From the NCBI GenBank assembly GCA_003151535.1, contig PLXT01000007.1, positions 1-61,808 of the forward strand: DNA of 61,808 nt. The letters are read 5' to 3'. Shown piece after piece: positions 8,218 to 17,848 of this stretch; within the stretch, counting starts at the first letter, position 1, and each line of letters starts with the position of its first letter. The translations under genes and the position numbers were made by a program. A model generated the notes under the pieces. It was not told the DNA's origin, made no database searches, and saw only the letters and a list, made by a program, of their open reading frames with translations. The DNA comes from Methanobacterium sp. Lineage in GTDB: Archaea > Methanobacteriota > Methanobacteria > Methanobacteriales > Methanobacteriaceae.

Positions 8218-9117
8218 TTAGAAGGGTAAATCTGAGCCATCATCATCATAATCATTGGCATTAGTGACAACTGGTAACGCTGGGCTGGTAGAAACTGTAA
8301 TGTTTGGTTTTACATTGGGTACACCAATTGTAATATCTTCTGCAGCAACATCATTTTTTTCTTTTTCCATCACTGAAATTTTATCAACAAATTTCTTTTG
8401 GATCTTATCCCAAACTGGGACACCACCCTTAACAATAATTTCAAGGAATTCATATGGCTTAATCGCATATACATCTTTCCATGTTCTCTCATCACTTAAC
8501 CATTCTTGTTCTAATGCTTTATCAGCATTCAAGGGGGTTGGGTCCAAATGACTAATGGTTTGTACTGCTGGTCGGTTATTCTGATCCCTAGCTAAAATGA
8601 TTAATAGATCGCGTCCTGTTTCTGGGTTAGTGATATCCTTTTGTACTGCTTGTAAAATACCGAAAATCTTATCCAGAATACCTTGTTTACGATAATCATG
8701 ATTAAATCTCCAGAATTTAATACCGTCTTTTTCGTTATCTCTATCGATAACCTTTACAACATACATTTTCTTTGCGCTGTACTTTTTAGCTAATTCTTTC
8801 TGCGCATCGTTACCTGTAGCACGTAGAGCATCATTAGCTTCACAAAATGGGCAATCTTGCTGTGCTTCATGTTTTAAACAAATGAATGTTTTCCATTCGC
8901 CTTCAACCTGAACTTTATGACCATAAATTTCCTTAAAAGGAGTTGAATCGTCGGTTGTGGGTAATATGCGAATTCTTTTAGTCGCAGTTGTTTCTTTAGG
9001 CCCCAAATGAGTTGAGAAATAATTTTTTAAGTCGTACTTTTTGACTTGGTTGTTTTTGGTTTCAGAATTAGTCTGATACTGTTCTAGCATTGCACTTAGT
9101 GCATCTTTTTTACTCAT
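8218..9117 (-). CDS. 32: Single-stranded DNA-binding protein, T4 gp32-like
   Basis: 299 residues, T4 gp32 size. It should coat single-stranded DNA at forks and recombination sites. A basic N-terminus (MSKKDAL...) is followed by a core with a zinc site in the pattern C-x3-H-x6-C-x2-C: CLKHEAQQDCPFC, residues near 78-91, placed as in gp32. Further aromatic and basic residues (KFWRFNHDYRKQG) follow. The C-terminus is acidic and ends DDDGSDLPF, resembling the tip of bacterial SSB proteins (DDDIPF). A host-like promoter is found 60 bases upstream and a terminator downstream, so it can be transcribed alone and early. Confidence 0.9.
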   Translation of the reverse strand: MSKKDALSAMLEQYQTNSETKNNQVKKYDLKNYFSTHLGPKETTATKRIRILPTTDDSTPFKEIYGHKVQVEGEWKTFICLKHEAQQDCPFCEANDALRATGNDAQKELAKKYSAKKMYVVKVIDRDNEKDGIKFWRFNHDYRKQGILDKIFGILQAVQKDITNPETGRDLLIILARDQNNRPAVQTISHLDPTPLNADKALEQEWLSDERTWKDVYAIKPYEFLEIIVKGGVPVWDKIQKKFVDKISVMEKEKNDVAAEDITIGVPNVKPNITVSTSPALPVVTNANDYDDDGSDLPF

Positions 9118-9176
9118 AAAATTTGTAGTTTACTATGTATGTGTTATTATATAATTAGCGTTTATTCTATATGTTT

Positions 9177-9204
9177 AATATACTAAAAAGATAGAAAAAG
9201 TCAA
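9177..9204 (-). promoter_or_regulatory. Host-like promoter for gp32 (TTG-N19-TATATTAA)
   Basis: On the minus strand: GTTG, a 19-base spacer ending in TTTTTAG, then TATATTAA. The spacing and TTG/TAnnTT elements fit the Bacteroidetes primary sigma pattern. The TTTAG-TAT junction is shared with promoters at 28137, 44288 and 52652. It is about 60 bases before the gp32 start. Confidence 0.6.
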
Positions 9205-9284
9205 CTCAAATAATTAAATAATTAAACACTAACAAACCTACACAACAAATATTATAAATACAACTTGGAGAATAATATAAAAAC

Positions 9285-9314
9285 AAAAAAGGAGAACGTA
9301 AGCTCTCCTTTTTT
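9285..9314 (-). terminator. Rho-independent terminator ending the long tail operon
   Basis: Arms AAAAAAGGAGA (9285-9295) and TCTCCTTTTTT (9304-9314), 8-base loop, with a long T-run on the minus strand. It begins one base after the stop of the acidic protein gene. Confidence 0.85.
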
Positions 9315-9315
9315 T

Positions 9316-10086
9316 TTAATAAACATCTTCTTCATCATAGTCCTCTGGACTATCTAACGATTTCTTAATTGAAAGGTCAGTAAATCCATTATCAACATCA
9401 TCTTTAGTTAATACGAATTCTTCTGGTTCATCTTTGCCGTTGGCATCATATCCGTCAACGTCTTTCCAGTAATCATTCAATTTTATATTAAATGGATAGG
9501 AATCCAATGACCTCATTTCTAATTTTTCAACTGGTGTTGGGTTTCTCTTAATTATTTCCTGTTCTAGGGATTCTATTTTATGGGCTATACTTCCCATTTT
9601 TGACATTCTTTGTTCCAGTTCTTCAAACTTAGACATCAATTCGCTTGTTTTTTGACTAGCGTCTGTAGCAGCCTTTGTAGCCTCTTCACTACCATGTACT
9701 AATTGTGTGACATCTACCTCAATGTCATCGTTAGCCTCTGGTGTGGGCTCTACAGGTGGTTCTGCAGGGAGTTCTTGGTCGGCTGGTTGAACATCGTCTG
9801 GGATAGCACCTGCTTCAGGTGTATCGTTGGTATCGAATAAGTTGTCGTCTTCACCTTCTGGAGCAGCACCAGCTTCTGGGGCAGCAGTGTTTTGAGCTGC
9901 GCTAGGATCGACTGGACCATTTTCTCCACCTTCTGGATTTTCATCTTCTTCATCAAGGCCAGAACCCAAGATCAAATCATTACCATTTTGTGAATCGTCT
10001 TTTTCGGTATAAAACGTGTATTCAGTTAAAAGTTTAAATTTTTTAAGTTCTTCCTGTAAAAGAGCTGGGTTTAATTTTTTTGCCAT
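9316..10086 (-). CDS. Acidic Pro/Ala/Glu-rich protein with coiled coil, unknown function
   Basis: 256 residues, no family recognised. A short basic N-terminus (MAKKLNPALLQEELKKF) is followed by a low-complexity acidic linker from about 35 to 130 rich in Glu, Asp, Pro, Ala and Gly, then a probable coiled coil near 135-175 (SELMSKFEELEQRMSKMG), then a C-terminal part ending in acidic residues (SPEDYDEEDVY). This layout suits a scaffold, assembly factor or virion linker, but that is only a guess. It is the last gene of the tail operon, 1 base after the 59-residue gene, with a strong terminator right behind it. Confidence 0.75.
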   Translation of the reverse strand: MAKKLNPALLQEELKKFKLLTEYTFYTEKDDSQNGNDLILGSGLDEEDENPEGGENGPVDPSAAQNTAAPEAGAAPEGEDDNLFDTNDTPEAGAIPDDVQPADQELPAEPPVEPTPEANDDIEVDVTQLVHGSEEATKAATDASQKTSELMSKFEELEQRMSKMGSIAHKIESLEQEIIKRNPTPVEKLEMRSLDSYPFNIKLNDYWKDVDGYDANGKDEPEEFVLTKDDVDNGFTDLSIKKSLDSPEDYDEEDVY

Positions 10087-10087
10087 A

Positions 10088-10267
10088 TTAGATTAATAGT
10101 TGTCTACCGTCTTCGATTATTATTTTTTTATTTATTCTTTCCTGTATGCTTTTGTCGTTTTTCACAACACATACTCCAGAAGAACAATCCATGTCTGGCG
10201 TATTTTCGGCTGGTTTTGGGGCTTCGCCCAAAAACATGTCAAGAGCCTTTTCGTTTGTTTTATTCAT
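10088..10267 (-). CDS. Small 59-residue protein with a Cys-x4-Cys motif
   Basis: An open frame running ATG to TAA, ending one base before the next start. It begins MNKTNEKALDMFLGEAPKPA and has DMDCSSGVCVVK near residues 25-36, then a basic C-terminal helix (SIQERINKKIIIEDGRQLL). The tight head-to-tail fit with the acidic protein gene and sensible amino acid composition argue that it is real. The two cysteines four residues apart could bind metal or form a disulfide. A late-type motif is 43 bases upstream. Function unknown. Confidence 0.7.
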   Translation of the reverse strand: MNKTNEKALDMFLGEAPKPAENTPDMDCSSGVCVVKNDKSIQERINKKIIIEDGRQLLI

Positions 10268-10310
10268 AATACCACAATTTAAATATGTTATTTATTTATG
10301 TCTAATCCAT

Positions 10311-10319
10311 TATAAATAT
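10311..10319 (-). promoter_or_regulatory. ATATTTATA motif before the 59-residue gene
   Basis: Exact minus-strand match to the recurring late-type motif, 43 bases before the start at 10267. It lies just past the end of the upstream gene (10329). Confidence 0.45.
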
Positions 10320-10328
10320 CGCGTGTTT

Positions 10329-10730
10329 TTAAAAAATACGTGTAATATTTATAAGTCTTAGCTCCTTAGTGTCGATCAAAATGAGCTTATTTTGATAGTC
10401 GTCCCAGTTAACTTTGTATGATTTATAATCAATATTACCAATAGTATCACCCAGATTTTCCTCAATAAGTTTGTTTAATGCATTTATTGTATATAATGCA
10501 TTACCCTTTTTATGGATAATAATTGCGTTGGGGAAGGTATTTTTAAGGTCTATGTGCTTATTATCTTGTAAGACTAGTTTAAATGTTACAATGACTTTAG
10601 ACTCATCGTCCAAATTCTTGTAACAAAAAACTCTGTCTTGCGGTATATCAAAATTAGTCTCCAGATAAGTCATAAACCATTCAAGTCGTTCTGGAAATAA
10701 AAATGAGGCTAATAAGATTGTTTTATCCAT
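10329..10730 (-). CDS. Unknown 133-residue protein in tail operon
   Basis: Not recognised. It begins MDKTILLASFLFPERLEWF, has alternating beta strands (VIVTFKLVL, AIIIHKKGNALYTINALNKLI) and ends with a KLILIDTKELRLINI strand pair, suggesting a compact alpha/beta fold with no membrane segment. Its start overlaps the upstream 201-residue gene by 8 bases, so the pair is probably co-translated. Both follow the large hub protein, so a role in baseplate assembly is possible but unproven. Confidence 0.7.
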   Translation of the reverse strand: MDKTILLASFLFPERLEWFMTYLETNFDIPQDRVFCYKNLDDESKVIVTFKLVLQDNKHIDLKNTFPNAIIIHKKGNALYTINALNKLIEENLGDTIGNIDYKSYKVNWDDYQNKLILIDTKELRLINITRIF

Positions 10731-11328
10731 TTTTTATAAAGTATAAGTATGGTATGTATTTCACTTGATTATCAAGAAACTCCAAACCATTTCTGTACTC
10801 TATAAATATGTAATTTTCTTCTAAAAAAATTTTAGTATTTTTACGAACCTTATTTATTATTTTTTCTTTATTAAAACCCATGTATTCCAGCAAATTTAAA
10901 TCTATACCATATATAACATTATCTATATACGAATATATCATATCTGTATTCTTTTTCGATTGATGGTAAGTTATCAGATTGCCAGCATTTATCTTATATA
11001 AGAATTTCTTAATATTTGATTTATTGAGGGAGATGAAGTCAACATAGTAATATCTCACATCCTTAACAATATTTTTATAAGCGCTTAGCTGAAAATTATA
11101 TATATCTTGGTCGTGTGTTTCCCTACTTTCTGTTTTTTTAAACGTCCATGCAAGATTATTTCCTAGTGTTCTACTGATTATACTATAGTTAGGGTAATTT
11201 TTCTTAATATATTCCCAGCCCACTATTAACGTGGGCAATCCTTGAATTACATCATCCAAGGATTTAACCACATTAAAATCTTCTGAAACAGTTTCTTTTG
11301 TACTTGAAACAATATTTGCAATCTTCAT
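10723..11328 (-). CDS. Unknown 201-residue protein in tail operon
   Basis: Not recognised. The ATG at 11328 is preferred over an upstream TTG two codons earlier. The protein is rich in Lys, Asn, Ile and Tyr. It has a GLPTLIVGWEYIKKNYPNY segment near 30, a WTFKKTESRETHDQD stretch near 70, and a Tyr-rich C-terminus (KYIPYLYFIKNG). It begins 19 bases after the hub/lysozyme stop and overlaps the next gene by 8 bases. Context suggests a late or assembly function; the sequence itself does not show one. Confidence 0.68.
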   Translation of the reverse strand: MKIANIVSSTKETVSEDFNVVKSLDDVIQGLPTLIVGWEYIKKNYPNYSIISRTLGNNLAWTFKKTESRETHDQDIYNFQLSAYKNIVKDVRYYYVDFISLNKSNIKKFLYKINAGNLITYHQSKKNTDMIYSYIDNVIYGIDLNLLEYMGFNKEKIINKVRKNTKIFLEENYIFIEYRNGLEFLDNQVKYIPYLYFIKNG

Positions 11329-11347
11329 TATCAATGATACGAAAACT

Positions 11348-14300
11348 TTACCATTGAAGTGGATCGCCAGTAGTATTAAATTTATTATAGAAAATAGTTG
11401 CGTTTTTGCTCCTAATGTTGTTGTCTCCTGCTAGATATTGGGTGTATTGCTGATTAATGGGTTGAAGAATATAATGAGTTTTACCATTAATAACAACCTT
11501 GTCTGTAAATGAACAAGCGGCACAAATTTCAACTTTATTAGCAAACAAAAAGGCTGCATAACTAGCGTTTAACCCGTTTGTTGTTCCTAAAGCATTTTTC
11601 ATAAATACATTAAAATTAGGTGTATACCCACCAACCAAAGCATTTAACTGACTATCAACTGTTAATCCAATAGTCGATGGTATATTTGAATATGTTCCAG
11701 CATTCCATTGGATTAGCCCGTATACATATTCTTTATTGCTATCAATATGTGGGGCAATATTTGGATTAAACCCACTTTCTTGTTGTAAATTACCCATAAT
11801 ACCTGCTGTTAATATTTTAGAGGTGTCATCGTTTAAGACTATATTATATGAATTTTTAAAATAATTTTTAAAATAATTTTTAATTTGAATTTGATATTGT
11901 AACGTTTGTTGTGACGTAGGCTTAGTAAAATTAACATTATTGCCAGGCGCATTTACAGAATAATTAATTAATGGGTTAATTCCTTGATAATACGTACCCT
12001 TTGTTTTTTTCATTATCAATAAGGCTGTACCTACATCCGTTGCATCAGTTATATACCCATTAGTCAATGTTATTTGCGTTGATTTAACTGTTCCGTCATT
12101 TTTTTCAGTTTCTTGAGTCTTAAAGTTTACTGTATTAGAAGGTTTATTCCCAGATGATAAACCTCTATTACCACCAATCAAATTAGCAGTATTATTTGTA
12201 ATACTCCAAATTATATTTCCGTGTGATGCAGTAAAATTACCACTTCTAGGGTTAACTATTATATCGCCAATCTCAGCTTTTATTGTTAAACCAGCTTTAA
12301 GTGGAAATACTTCGTAACCGTATTTAGTGTTTGTTATTGAATTAGTAATATAATCATAATGTGAAGCACTGGCTGGAAAATATTCATCACCAAAAGTCAT
12401 TATATACGACACAAATACGGCGCTCCAAGGATCGCTGGGTGAATTAACAGATTGACTGAAATTATACATGCCTTGTTTTGTAGTATATTTTTTAACCAGC
12501 TTTCCGCCAGCATCTGAAGTTTCACTCAAAGTACCATTTTGCCAATTAGTTAATTCTTTTTGTGCATTAAGTGTAATAGCTGCGGTTTGAGAAGATGTTA
12601 TCGTTGGACTATTCTGAATTGTTTTACTCGTTAATACAGCTTGTTTTAAAATATTTTGATACTTGAATACATAATTTGTGTATGTTGAACTAATAGTATT
12701 TGTGGTGCCTGTAGGTAACTGATAACCCTGTAATAGAGACGTATAAAGAGTCGATGCTTCTATCAATGGTGTTGCAGTCTTCTTAACCCTAACTCCAGTA
12801 AATACCGTTGACATACTATTTGGAACGATGTGATGCTTTACACCTGTTATTAAATATGCCCCACGAAACATTGGTATATTATCCAATTGAAAATACATCA
12901 TGGGTTGGATCATGGCGTTTCCCATCATAGTTACCTCTGCTTTATAACTTCTAGCAGTATAAACATTATATAAATTTTGACCTACATATGATTGATTAGT
13001 TTGCGAATAACTATTTGCGATTGCGTCGGTAATTCTTAGGGATTCTGCGGTTTCAGTAAATTCAGCTTGATCCAATACTATATCCTTAAATATGTTTTGA
13101 TTTTGTTGACCATATTTTACTAGAAATGCTGCTGTTGGAGTTTCATGATCTGATAAGTCTGAGGCCAAATCAGTAGGAATCTTTGATTTATCATTAAAGT
13201 TAATTCCATCATCTGGATAATCAGAATTAGGCCCAAAATCTAATTTTGTAGAAGTTTGCCCAACATACATACACACAAATGATGGCCCAGATGTCGTTAT
13301 CTCAGTTTGTAAATAATATGGATAAGATTTGAATATACTTTCAACCTCAGCATTGTTACTATAATCAATATAAGTTGGTAGAGGTACAAAAATGAGATTA
13401 TTATCGGTTAATAGTCTACCAAACATATCATAAAAGCTAGTATCGGTACTATCAGCTAATATTTTACCAAATGCAATTGGGTTAATGGGTAAATCATCTC
13501 CTATGTCAACAAATGCCCTATTTATAAATCTAAAGCTATCTATTAAATTTAAATTTATTCCTTCTCCACCCAAATGCTTATTTATATTTGTGTCTCCAGC
13601 TAATCTTGTTGGTAGCCCGTTTATTGCTCCTGTGGTACAACATTGAAATATACTATTTGTTGGACCTGTTGAGTTTGCAATCCATTTATCGTATATTTTC
13701 TTTAATGTTCTATAAATTTCAAATTTAATTTCTAATAAATTTTTATTATTAAAATATTGTTTATCATTGGCATTCTTAGCACTTGTTATCTCTGCTGTAA
13801 AAGCAGCTATATAGTTATTAAAATCTGATGATTGTATATATACATGAGCATCACACCATTGCTGGGTGATTGTTGGTGTAAAAAATAATGCTGTAAAATT
13901 TGGTTGCCAAATTCTCCAAGAACAATTCGCAATATATTTGTAATCAAAAAAAAGACTCTTAAGCTTATTATCCAGAACACCATTTTGTACGTATTCAATT
14001 ACATAACTTCCTGGGATGTTACTAAAATAAGTAAAAACTTTATAATTACTTTGTAAGAATGCTTTAGGATCTTGATAACTTGGGTTTATTGGGTTAAGGC
14101 CGATATTAGCTACAATATTATTAATATTAATAGTTCCTACAGCACCTACATCAGCAATTGAGTTATAACTAGTGTCCCAAGCTGAAATACTTGGGGTGCT
14201 TGGTTTTAATGGATATACTTCAAATAGTTGTTGAATTTGCGGAAACCCAGTTTGATCATTGGAAAAGTTATTATTTCCGTTTACAAAATTAATAAATTCA

Positions 14301-17300
14301 TCTAAAAAAACTTGTTTTACTGGGCTTGGTAAATTTATTATAAGTGGCTCAATATTATAATAACCATCAGTATCATCACTAAAACTCATTGCGTATTGAA
14401 AATCACTTGACTGATTTGATAAACAGTACTGATATGATTTAGGGTAATTATTAATATTACTTGGAAAAAGATAGCTGGTTTTTGTTGAGGCTGTAAAAGT
14501 GATAGGGTCTTTACCACTGGTAGTTGAATCATCAAATGTTAATAATGAGGTAAAAGTAGTTTTGCCATCTTTTTCTAACCCAGCTTTTTCATATCTCCAT
14601 ATTATCGCCCCAATAAATGCTGGAAAAAGTTTTGGTACTTGTACAAATCCAGTTCTATATCTGAAAGTATTTCGAATCGGTATTGTATTAAATGGGCCTG
14701 TTGCCAATGGATCATAATTGACTGGCGTCCCTGCAAAAAGTCTTACAAGTTCATGATAGTATGTTTCTCCATAAACCCCACCAACCAATCCTCTCCACGG
14801 AAAACAATGTAAAAAAAGATATGCCCTTGCTTGAACACCCTGTGCATTATAAAATCTTGATCCAAATAAACTTTGAAATGTTGAGAAACTTCTTTTACCA
14901 TCTACAGTGTCTCCCTCTAAAAGCTTTGTAACTAATGTAAGAACTGGTTCAACAACTGATGCAATAATATTAATAGCTTGGTTAACAATATTAGTAGCAT
15001 TTTTTAATGTACTTATCGCATAGCCAAAAAATGGAAATGCTACTGAACTTAAATTTCCGCTATTTTGAAAAGATTGTAAATTTTGACCAGGATTTACTTG
15101 ATTACCAAATAATTCATTAATATAATTACTATCTTGAGTAGTAAAATCGTTTATAGTGTTATCTACATATAAATCATAACTTGTAAATAATGGTTCACCA
15201 CCTACTCTTCTCCCACCTGTTAGATTTGGCGTGGTAATGTTTCCACTTACAGCATTTGAATAAAAAATACTATAAAATGGTTGTACATTGTTTAAACCCA
15301 TATCATTTGTACTACTATAATCAGCTTGTGTAAAATCTTGTATACCATATTTTCCATATCCAGCATTAAACCCACAAGCTATTAATTCTGTTGGGGTTGT
15401 TTGAATATCTTCTTTAATATTATGTCGTAGTTTTTCTACGTTGAATGCGTTGCTAGTATAGTTGTTTGCTGGTGTAATAATTATACTATCATAATCAGTT
15501 TTTTCAATTATAGTAACATAAGTTGCGGTGTCTATTATGTTAGTTAAATCAGGTGTATCACAAATTCTACTACTTAATAATAAATTAGATGGTTCACTAC
15601 TAACAGTTCCATTTTTAGGTGTTAACGAATATATTAAATTCTCTCCGAAAAAATTTTTATCTGTTGGTAACACATATCTATTTGTTGTATGTTCAGATAT
15701 ATAGCTATATACGTCTAAGCTAGATGGTATAGTAGTACCGTTAAAGTTATAACCACCCTCACTAATTAATACTTTAGTATTATTTCCATTAATTAATGCA
15801 GCAGCGTTAAGATAATCAGTACCCAATTTATAGTTATCTAGTAAAGCATTAATTATATTAAAATTATTATTAAAATTATTTATAAGTGCTTGTGCATCTG
15901 CGCTGGCAAATGTCTTTATCCCATCGGCGCTCAAAAAGGTATTTGAAAACCCTAAAAATCCAGCAGCTCTCATAACCACATATGCTGCTAAGTCATTTGG
16001 GCCAGTGGATGATGGCAATCTACTGTATGGTATTGTTGTTTGAAATTTGTAACTATCTATCGGGTTCATTGAATTCCAAGCCGCTGGACCATTTACCGTA
16101 TTATTAATATTTTGCAGAATTTTATTCCCAATTATCATACCATCATAAAGTTGATTAACCAACTGTATTTCTGGTACTTGTTCTGGATTCGTTAAAACCC
16201 CTGGATATCCCAAATATTGTTCTTCATCTTTAACATTATGATATTCTGGAAATGGAAAGACAAGATTATTTACAATATTTGTTTTAGTTACATCTATATT
16301 TTCTATACTATTTTTAAATTTTGAAAATTGGGCAAGTCTTGCACTATCATTCCAATGAGTTGCTGTTTCATAAATTAATTGTAAAAATATTTCAATACCT
16401 GTTGTAAAAATATTTGTGATATTTCTAATATTCGGGTCGAATTTTAAAACATCTTTTATTTTCCCATATAATTGCTGACCTAATTCTTTTTCAACATCCT
16501 TTTCTTGTAAAGTTATATTACTTAATTGATTATTAATACTGGAAAAAACATCCGTTACATCAATAAAAAATAAAGAGGTCGTAATAATTGAATTAGGTAT
16601 TGAATCATTAAGCCTTTTAACTACATTATTAACTTGTAATATATCACTTACATTATAATCTTTATAATTTCCTTGTATAGTTATTGAATCCTGTGAACTT
16701 ATAGGTTGTGCGCTTAATTGGCTAGGTGTAAATTGTGAAACTATAGGCCCCAAATTAGCTATTAAATTAATACTAGAACTTGTTGATAATTTATTATATG
16801 AAACAACTAAGTTTTGAAAAGAAACAGTAAAATCTTGTACCTTTTGTTTAATAATATCAGACGTTACAATAGTGTTTGGATTAATTACAACAATATCATT
16901 ATTTGTTGGACTAGAAACTAAATTATTAGGAAATGATTGCTGTAAATTAGATATAAATTTTTGTACCTCACTATTTAAATTGTTTAAATAGTTTTCGGCT
17001 TGTTGATATGTTGTTAATGTTGTGGCATCTTGATTGCTACTAGATAATTGCTCTTTAATTGCGTTGTCAATTAAAGGAATGGCTTGTAAAAATTCATTTA
17101 TAGATAAAAGATTTTTAGATGTTGATTTTCTCTCAGCTAAAAGCGTTTTACCTCGGGGAGTTTCTTCGGCTGCCTTTAAATATCCAATAATCATATCCGA
17201 TAATAAAGCATATGTATATCCTACAAAATGTGCTGTAATTTCAAAATTTCCAGTTTGAGAATTAAATTTGCTGTTGAACTTAGTTAAATGCAAACAATAT

Positions 17301-17848
17301 GTAACTGGCTTACCATAAAACCCTTTAATCTTTAATTGAAAAAGAGGATAAGGTAATCTAAAAAAAATGCTGTATTTGGACTGACCATTTTGTTGAAAAA
17401 TTGCCCCGCCTTTAACATCTATAAAATTAATAGTAACCATAGGAGTGTAAGAAGAATTGAAATCAATATCAATACTCGTTAATCCCAATGCCTCATCAAT
17501 TGTATCTAATTGTGTTGATAGGTCGGTATATTTAGTTGTTAAAGTTGGTTTATTACCTGTTGTAGCATCCGAAGAAAATGTCATTAAATTAATAATTTCA
17601 TTATTATTAAAACTAACATTAATTCTTTGATTGGTAATTGTAGAGCTTGAATTGATTTTACTGCTTGATAGAACTGTTCTACCCTTACCATATGTACTTA
17701 GTTCCACAACAACACACAAATCTTCTGGAGGTACAGACATATTAAATTTAGTATCTGAAAAAACACTACCAGCATATTGATTTGTAAAATCGTTTGGATC
17801 TATTAGTTTAATCCTCTTTATCTCATTATTAATTTTATCACCCGCCAT
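11348..17848 (-). CDS. Giant baseplate hub protein with two cell-wall hydrolase domains
   Basis: 2166 residues. The N-terminal 250 residues resemble a T4 gp27-type hub segment (YTPMVTINFIDVKGG, FFRLPYPLFQLKIKGFYGKP, then TGNFEITAHFVGYTYALLSD). A long middle part is Asn/Thr/Ser-rich and beta-rich. Near the C-terminus are two probable peptidoglycan-cleaving domains. At about 1780-1880 is a DUF2272/CHAP-like amidase region (DPWSAVFVSYIM, SASHYDYI, GDIIV, SHGNIIW). At about 1990-2130 is a phage tail lysozyme-like region (GIMGNLQQESGFNPNIAP, YGLIQWN), with Glu in QQESGFNP as likely catalytic acid. It would combine the roles of T4 gp27 and gp5: joining tube to baseplate and digesting the cell wall at entry. 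Its start overlaps the gp53-like gene by 11 bases. Confidence 0.82.
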   Translation of the reverse strand: MAGDKINNEIKRIKLIDPNDFTNQYAGSVFSDTKFNMSVPPEDLCVVVELSTYGKGRTVLSSSKINSSSTITNQRINVSFNNNEIINLMTFSSDATTGNKPTLTTKYTDLSTQLDTIDEALGLTSIDIDFNSSYTPMVTINFIDVKGGAIFQQNGQSKYSIFFRLPYPLFQLKIKGFYGKPVTYCLHLTKFNSKFNSQTGNFEITAHFVGYTYALLSDMIIGYLKAAEETPRGKTLLAERKSTSKNLLSINEFLQAIPLIDNAIKEQLSSSNQDATTLTTYQQAENYLNNLNSEVQKFISNLQQSFPNNLVSSPTNNDIVVINPNTIVTSDIIKQKVQDFTVSFQNLVVSYNKLSTSSSINLIANLGPIVSQFTPSQLSAQPISSQDSITIQGNYKDYNVSDILQVNNVVKRLNDSIPNSIITTSLFFIDVTDVFSSINNQLSNITLQEKDVEKELGQQLYGKIKDVLKFDPNIRNITNIFTTGIEIFLQLIYETATHWNDSARLAQFSKFKNSIENIDVTKTNIVNNLVFPFPEYHNVKDEEQYLGYPGVLTNPEQVPEIQLVNQLYDGMIIGNKILQNINNTVNGPAAWNSMNPIDSYKFQTTIPYSRLPSSTGPNDLAAYVVMRAAGFLGFSNTFLSADGIKTFASADAQALINNFNNNFNIINALLDNYKLGTDYLNAAALINGNNTKVLISEGGYNFNGTTIPSSLDVYSYISEHTTNRYVLPTDKNFFGENLIYSLTPKNGTVSSEPSNLLLSSRICDTPDLTNIIDTATYVTIIEKTDYDSIIITPANNYTSNAFNVEKLRHNIKEDIQTTPTELIACGFNAGYGKYGIQDFTQADYSSTNDMGLNNVQPFYSIFYSNAVSGNITTPNLTGGRRVGGEPLFTSYDLYVDNTINDFTTQDSNYINELFGNQVNPGQNLQSFQNSGNLSSVAFPFFGYAISTLKNATNIVNQAINIIASVVEPVLTLVTKLLEGDTVDGKRSFSTFQSLFGSRFYNAQGVQARAYLFLHCFPWRGLVGGVYGETYYHELVRLFAGTPVNYDPLATGPFNTIPIRNTFRYRTGFVQVPKLFPAFIGAIIWRYEKAGLEKDGKTTFTSLLTFDDSTTSGKDPITFTASTKTSYLFPSNINNYPKSYQYCLSNQSSDFQYAMSFSDDTDGYYNIEPLIINLPSPVKQVFLDEFINFVNGNNNFSNDQTGFPQIQQLFEVYPLKPSTPSISAWDTSYNSIADVGAVGTININNIVANIGLNPINPSYQDPKAFLQSNYKVFTYFSNIPGSYVIEYVQNGVLDNKLKSLFFDYKYIANCSWRIWQPNFTALFFTPTITQQWCDAHVYIQSSDFNNYIAAFTAEITSAKNANDKQYFNNKNLLEIKFEIYRTLKKIYDKWIANSTGPTNSIFQCCTTGAINGLPTRLAGDTNINKHLGGEGINLNLIDSFRFINRAFVDIGDDLPINPIAFGKILADSTDTSFYDMFGRLLTDNNLIFVPLPTYIDYSNNAEVESIFKSYPYYLQTEITTSGPSFVCMYVGQTSTKLDFGPNSDYPDDGINFNDKSKIPTDLASDLSDHETPTAAFLVKYGQQNQNIFKDIVLDQAEFTETAESLRITDAIANSYSQTNQSYVGQNLYNVYTARSYKAEVTMMGNAMIQPMMYFQLDNIPMFRGAYLITGVKHHIVPNSMSTVFTGVRVKKTATPLIEASTLYTSLLQGYQLPTGTTNTISSTYTNYVFKYQNILKQAVLTSKTIQNSPTITSSQTAAITLNAQKELTNWQNGTLSETSDAGGKLVKKYTTKQGMYNFSQSVNSPSDPWSAVFVSYIMTFGDEYFPASASHYDYITNSITNTKYGYEVFPLKAGLTIKAEIGDIIVNPRSGNFTASHGNIIWSITNNTANLIGGNRGLSSGNKPSNTVNFKTQETEKNDGTVKSTQITLTNGYITDATDVGTALLIMKKTKGTYYQGINPLINYSVNAPGNNVNFTKPTSQQTLQYQIQIKNYFKNYFKNSYNIVLNDDTSKILTAGIMGNLQQESGFNPNIAPHIDSNKEYVYGLIQWNAGTYSNIPSTIGLTVDSQLNALVGGYTPNFNVFMKNALGTTNGLNASYAAFLFANKVEICAACSFTDKVVINGKTHYILQPINQQYTQYLAGDNNIRSKNATIFYNKFNTTGDPLQW

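Noticed and set aside
9118..9315. Hidden gene in the largest intergenic gap (198 bases)
   Set aside because: Only very short frames are present; the gap is explained by the gp32 promoter and the terminator.
10100..10361. Plus-strand ORFs at 10100 and 10146
   Set aside because: They lie opposite the well-fitting 59-residue minus-strand gene and have membrane-like, low-quality composition typical of antisense shadows.
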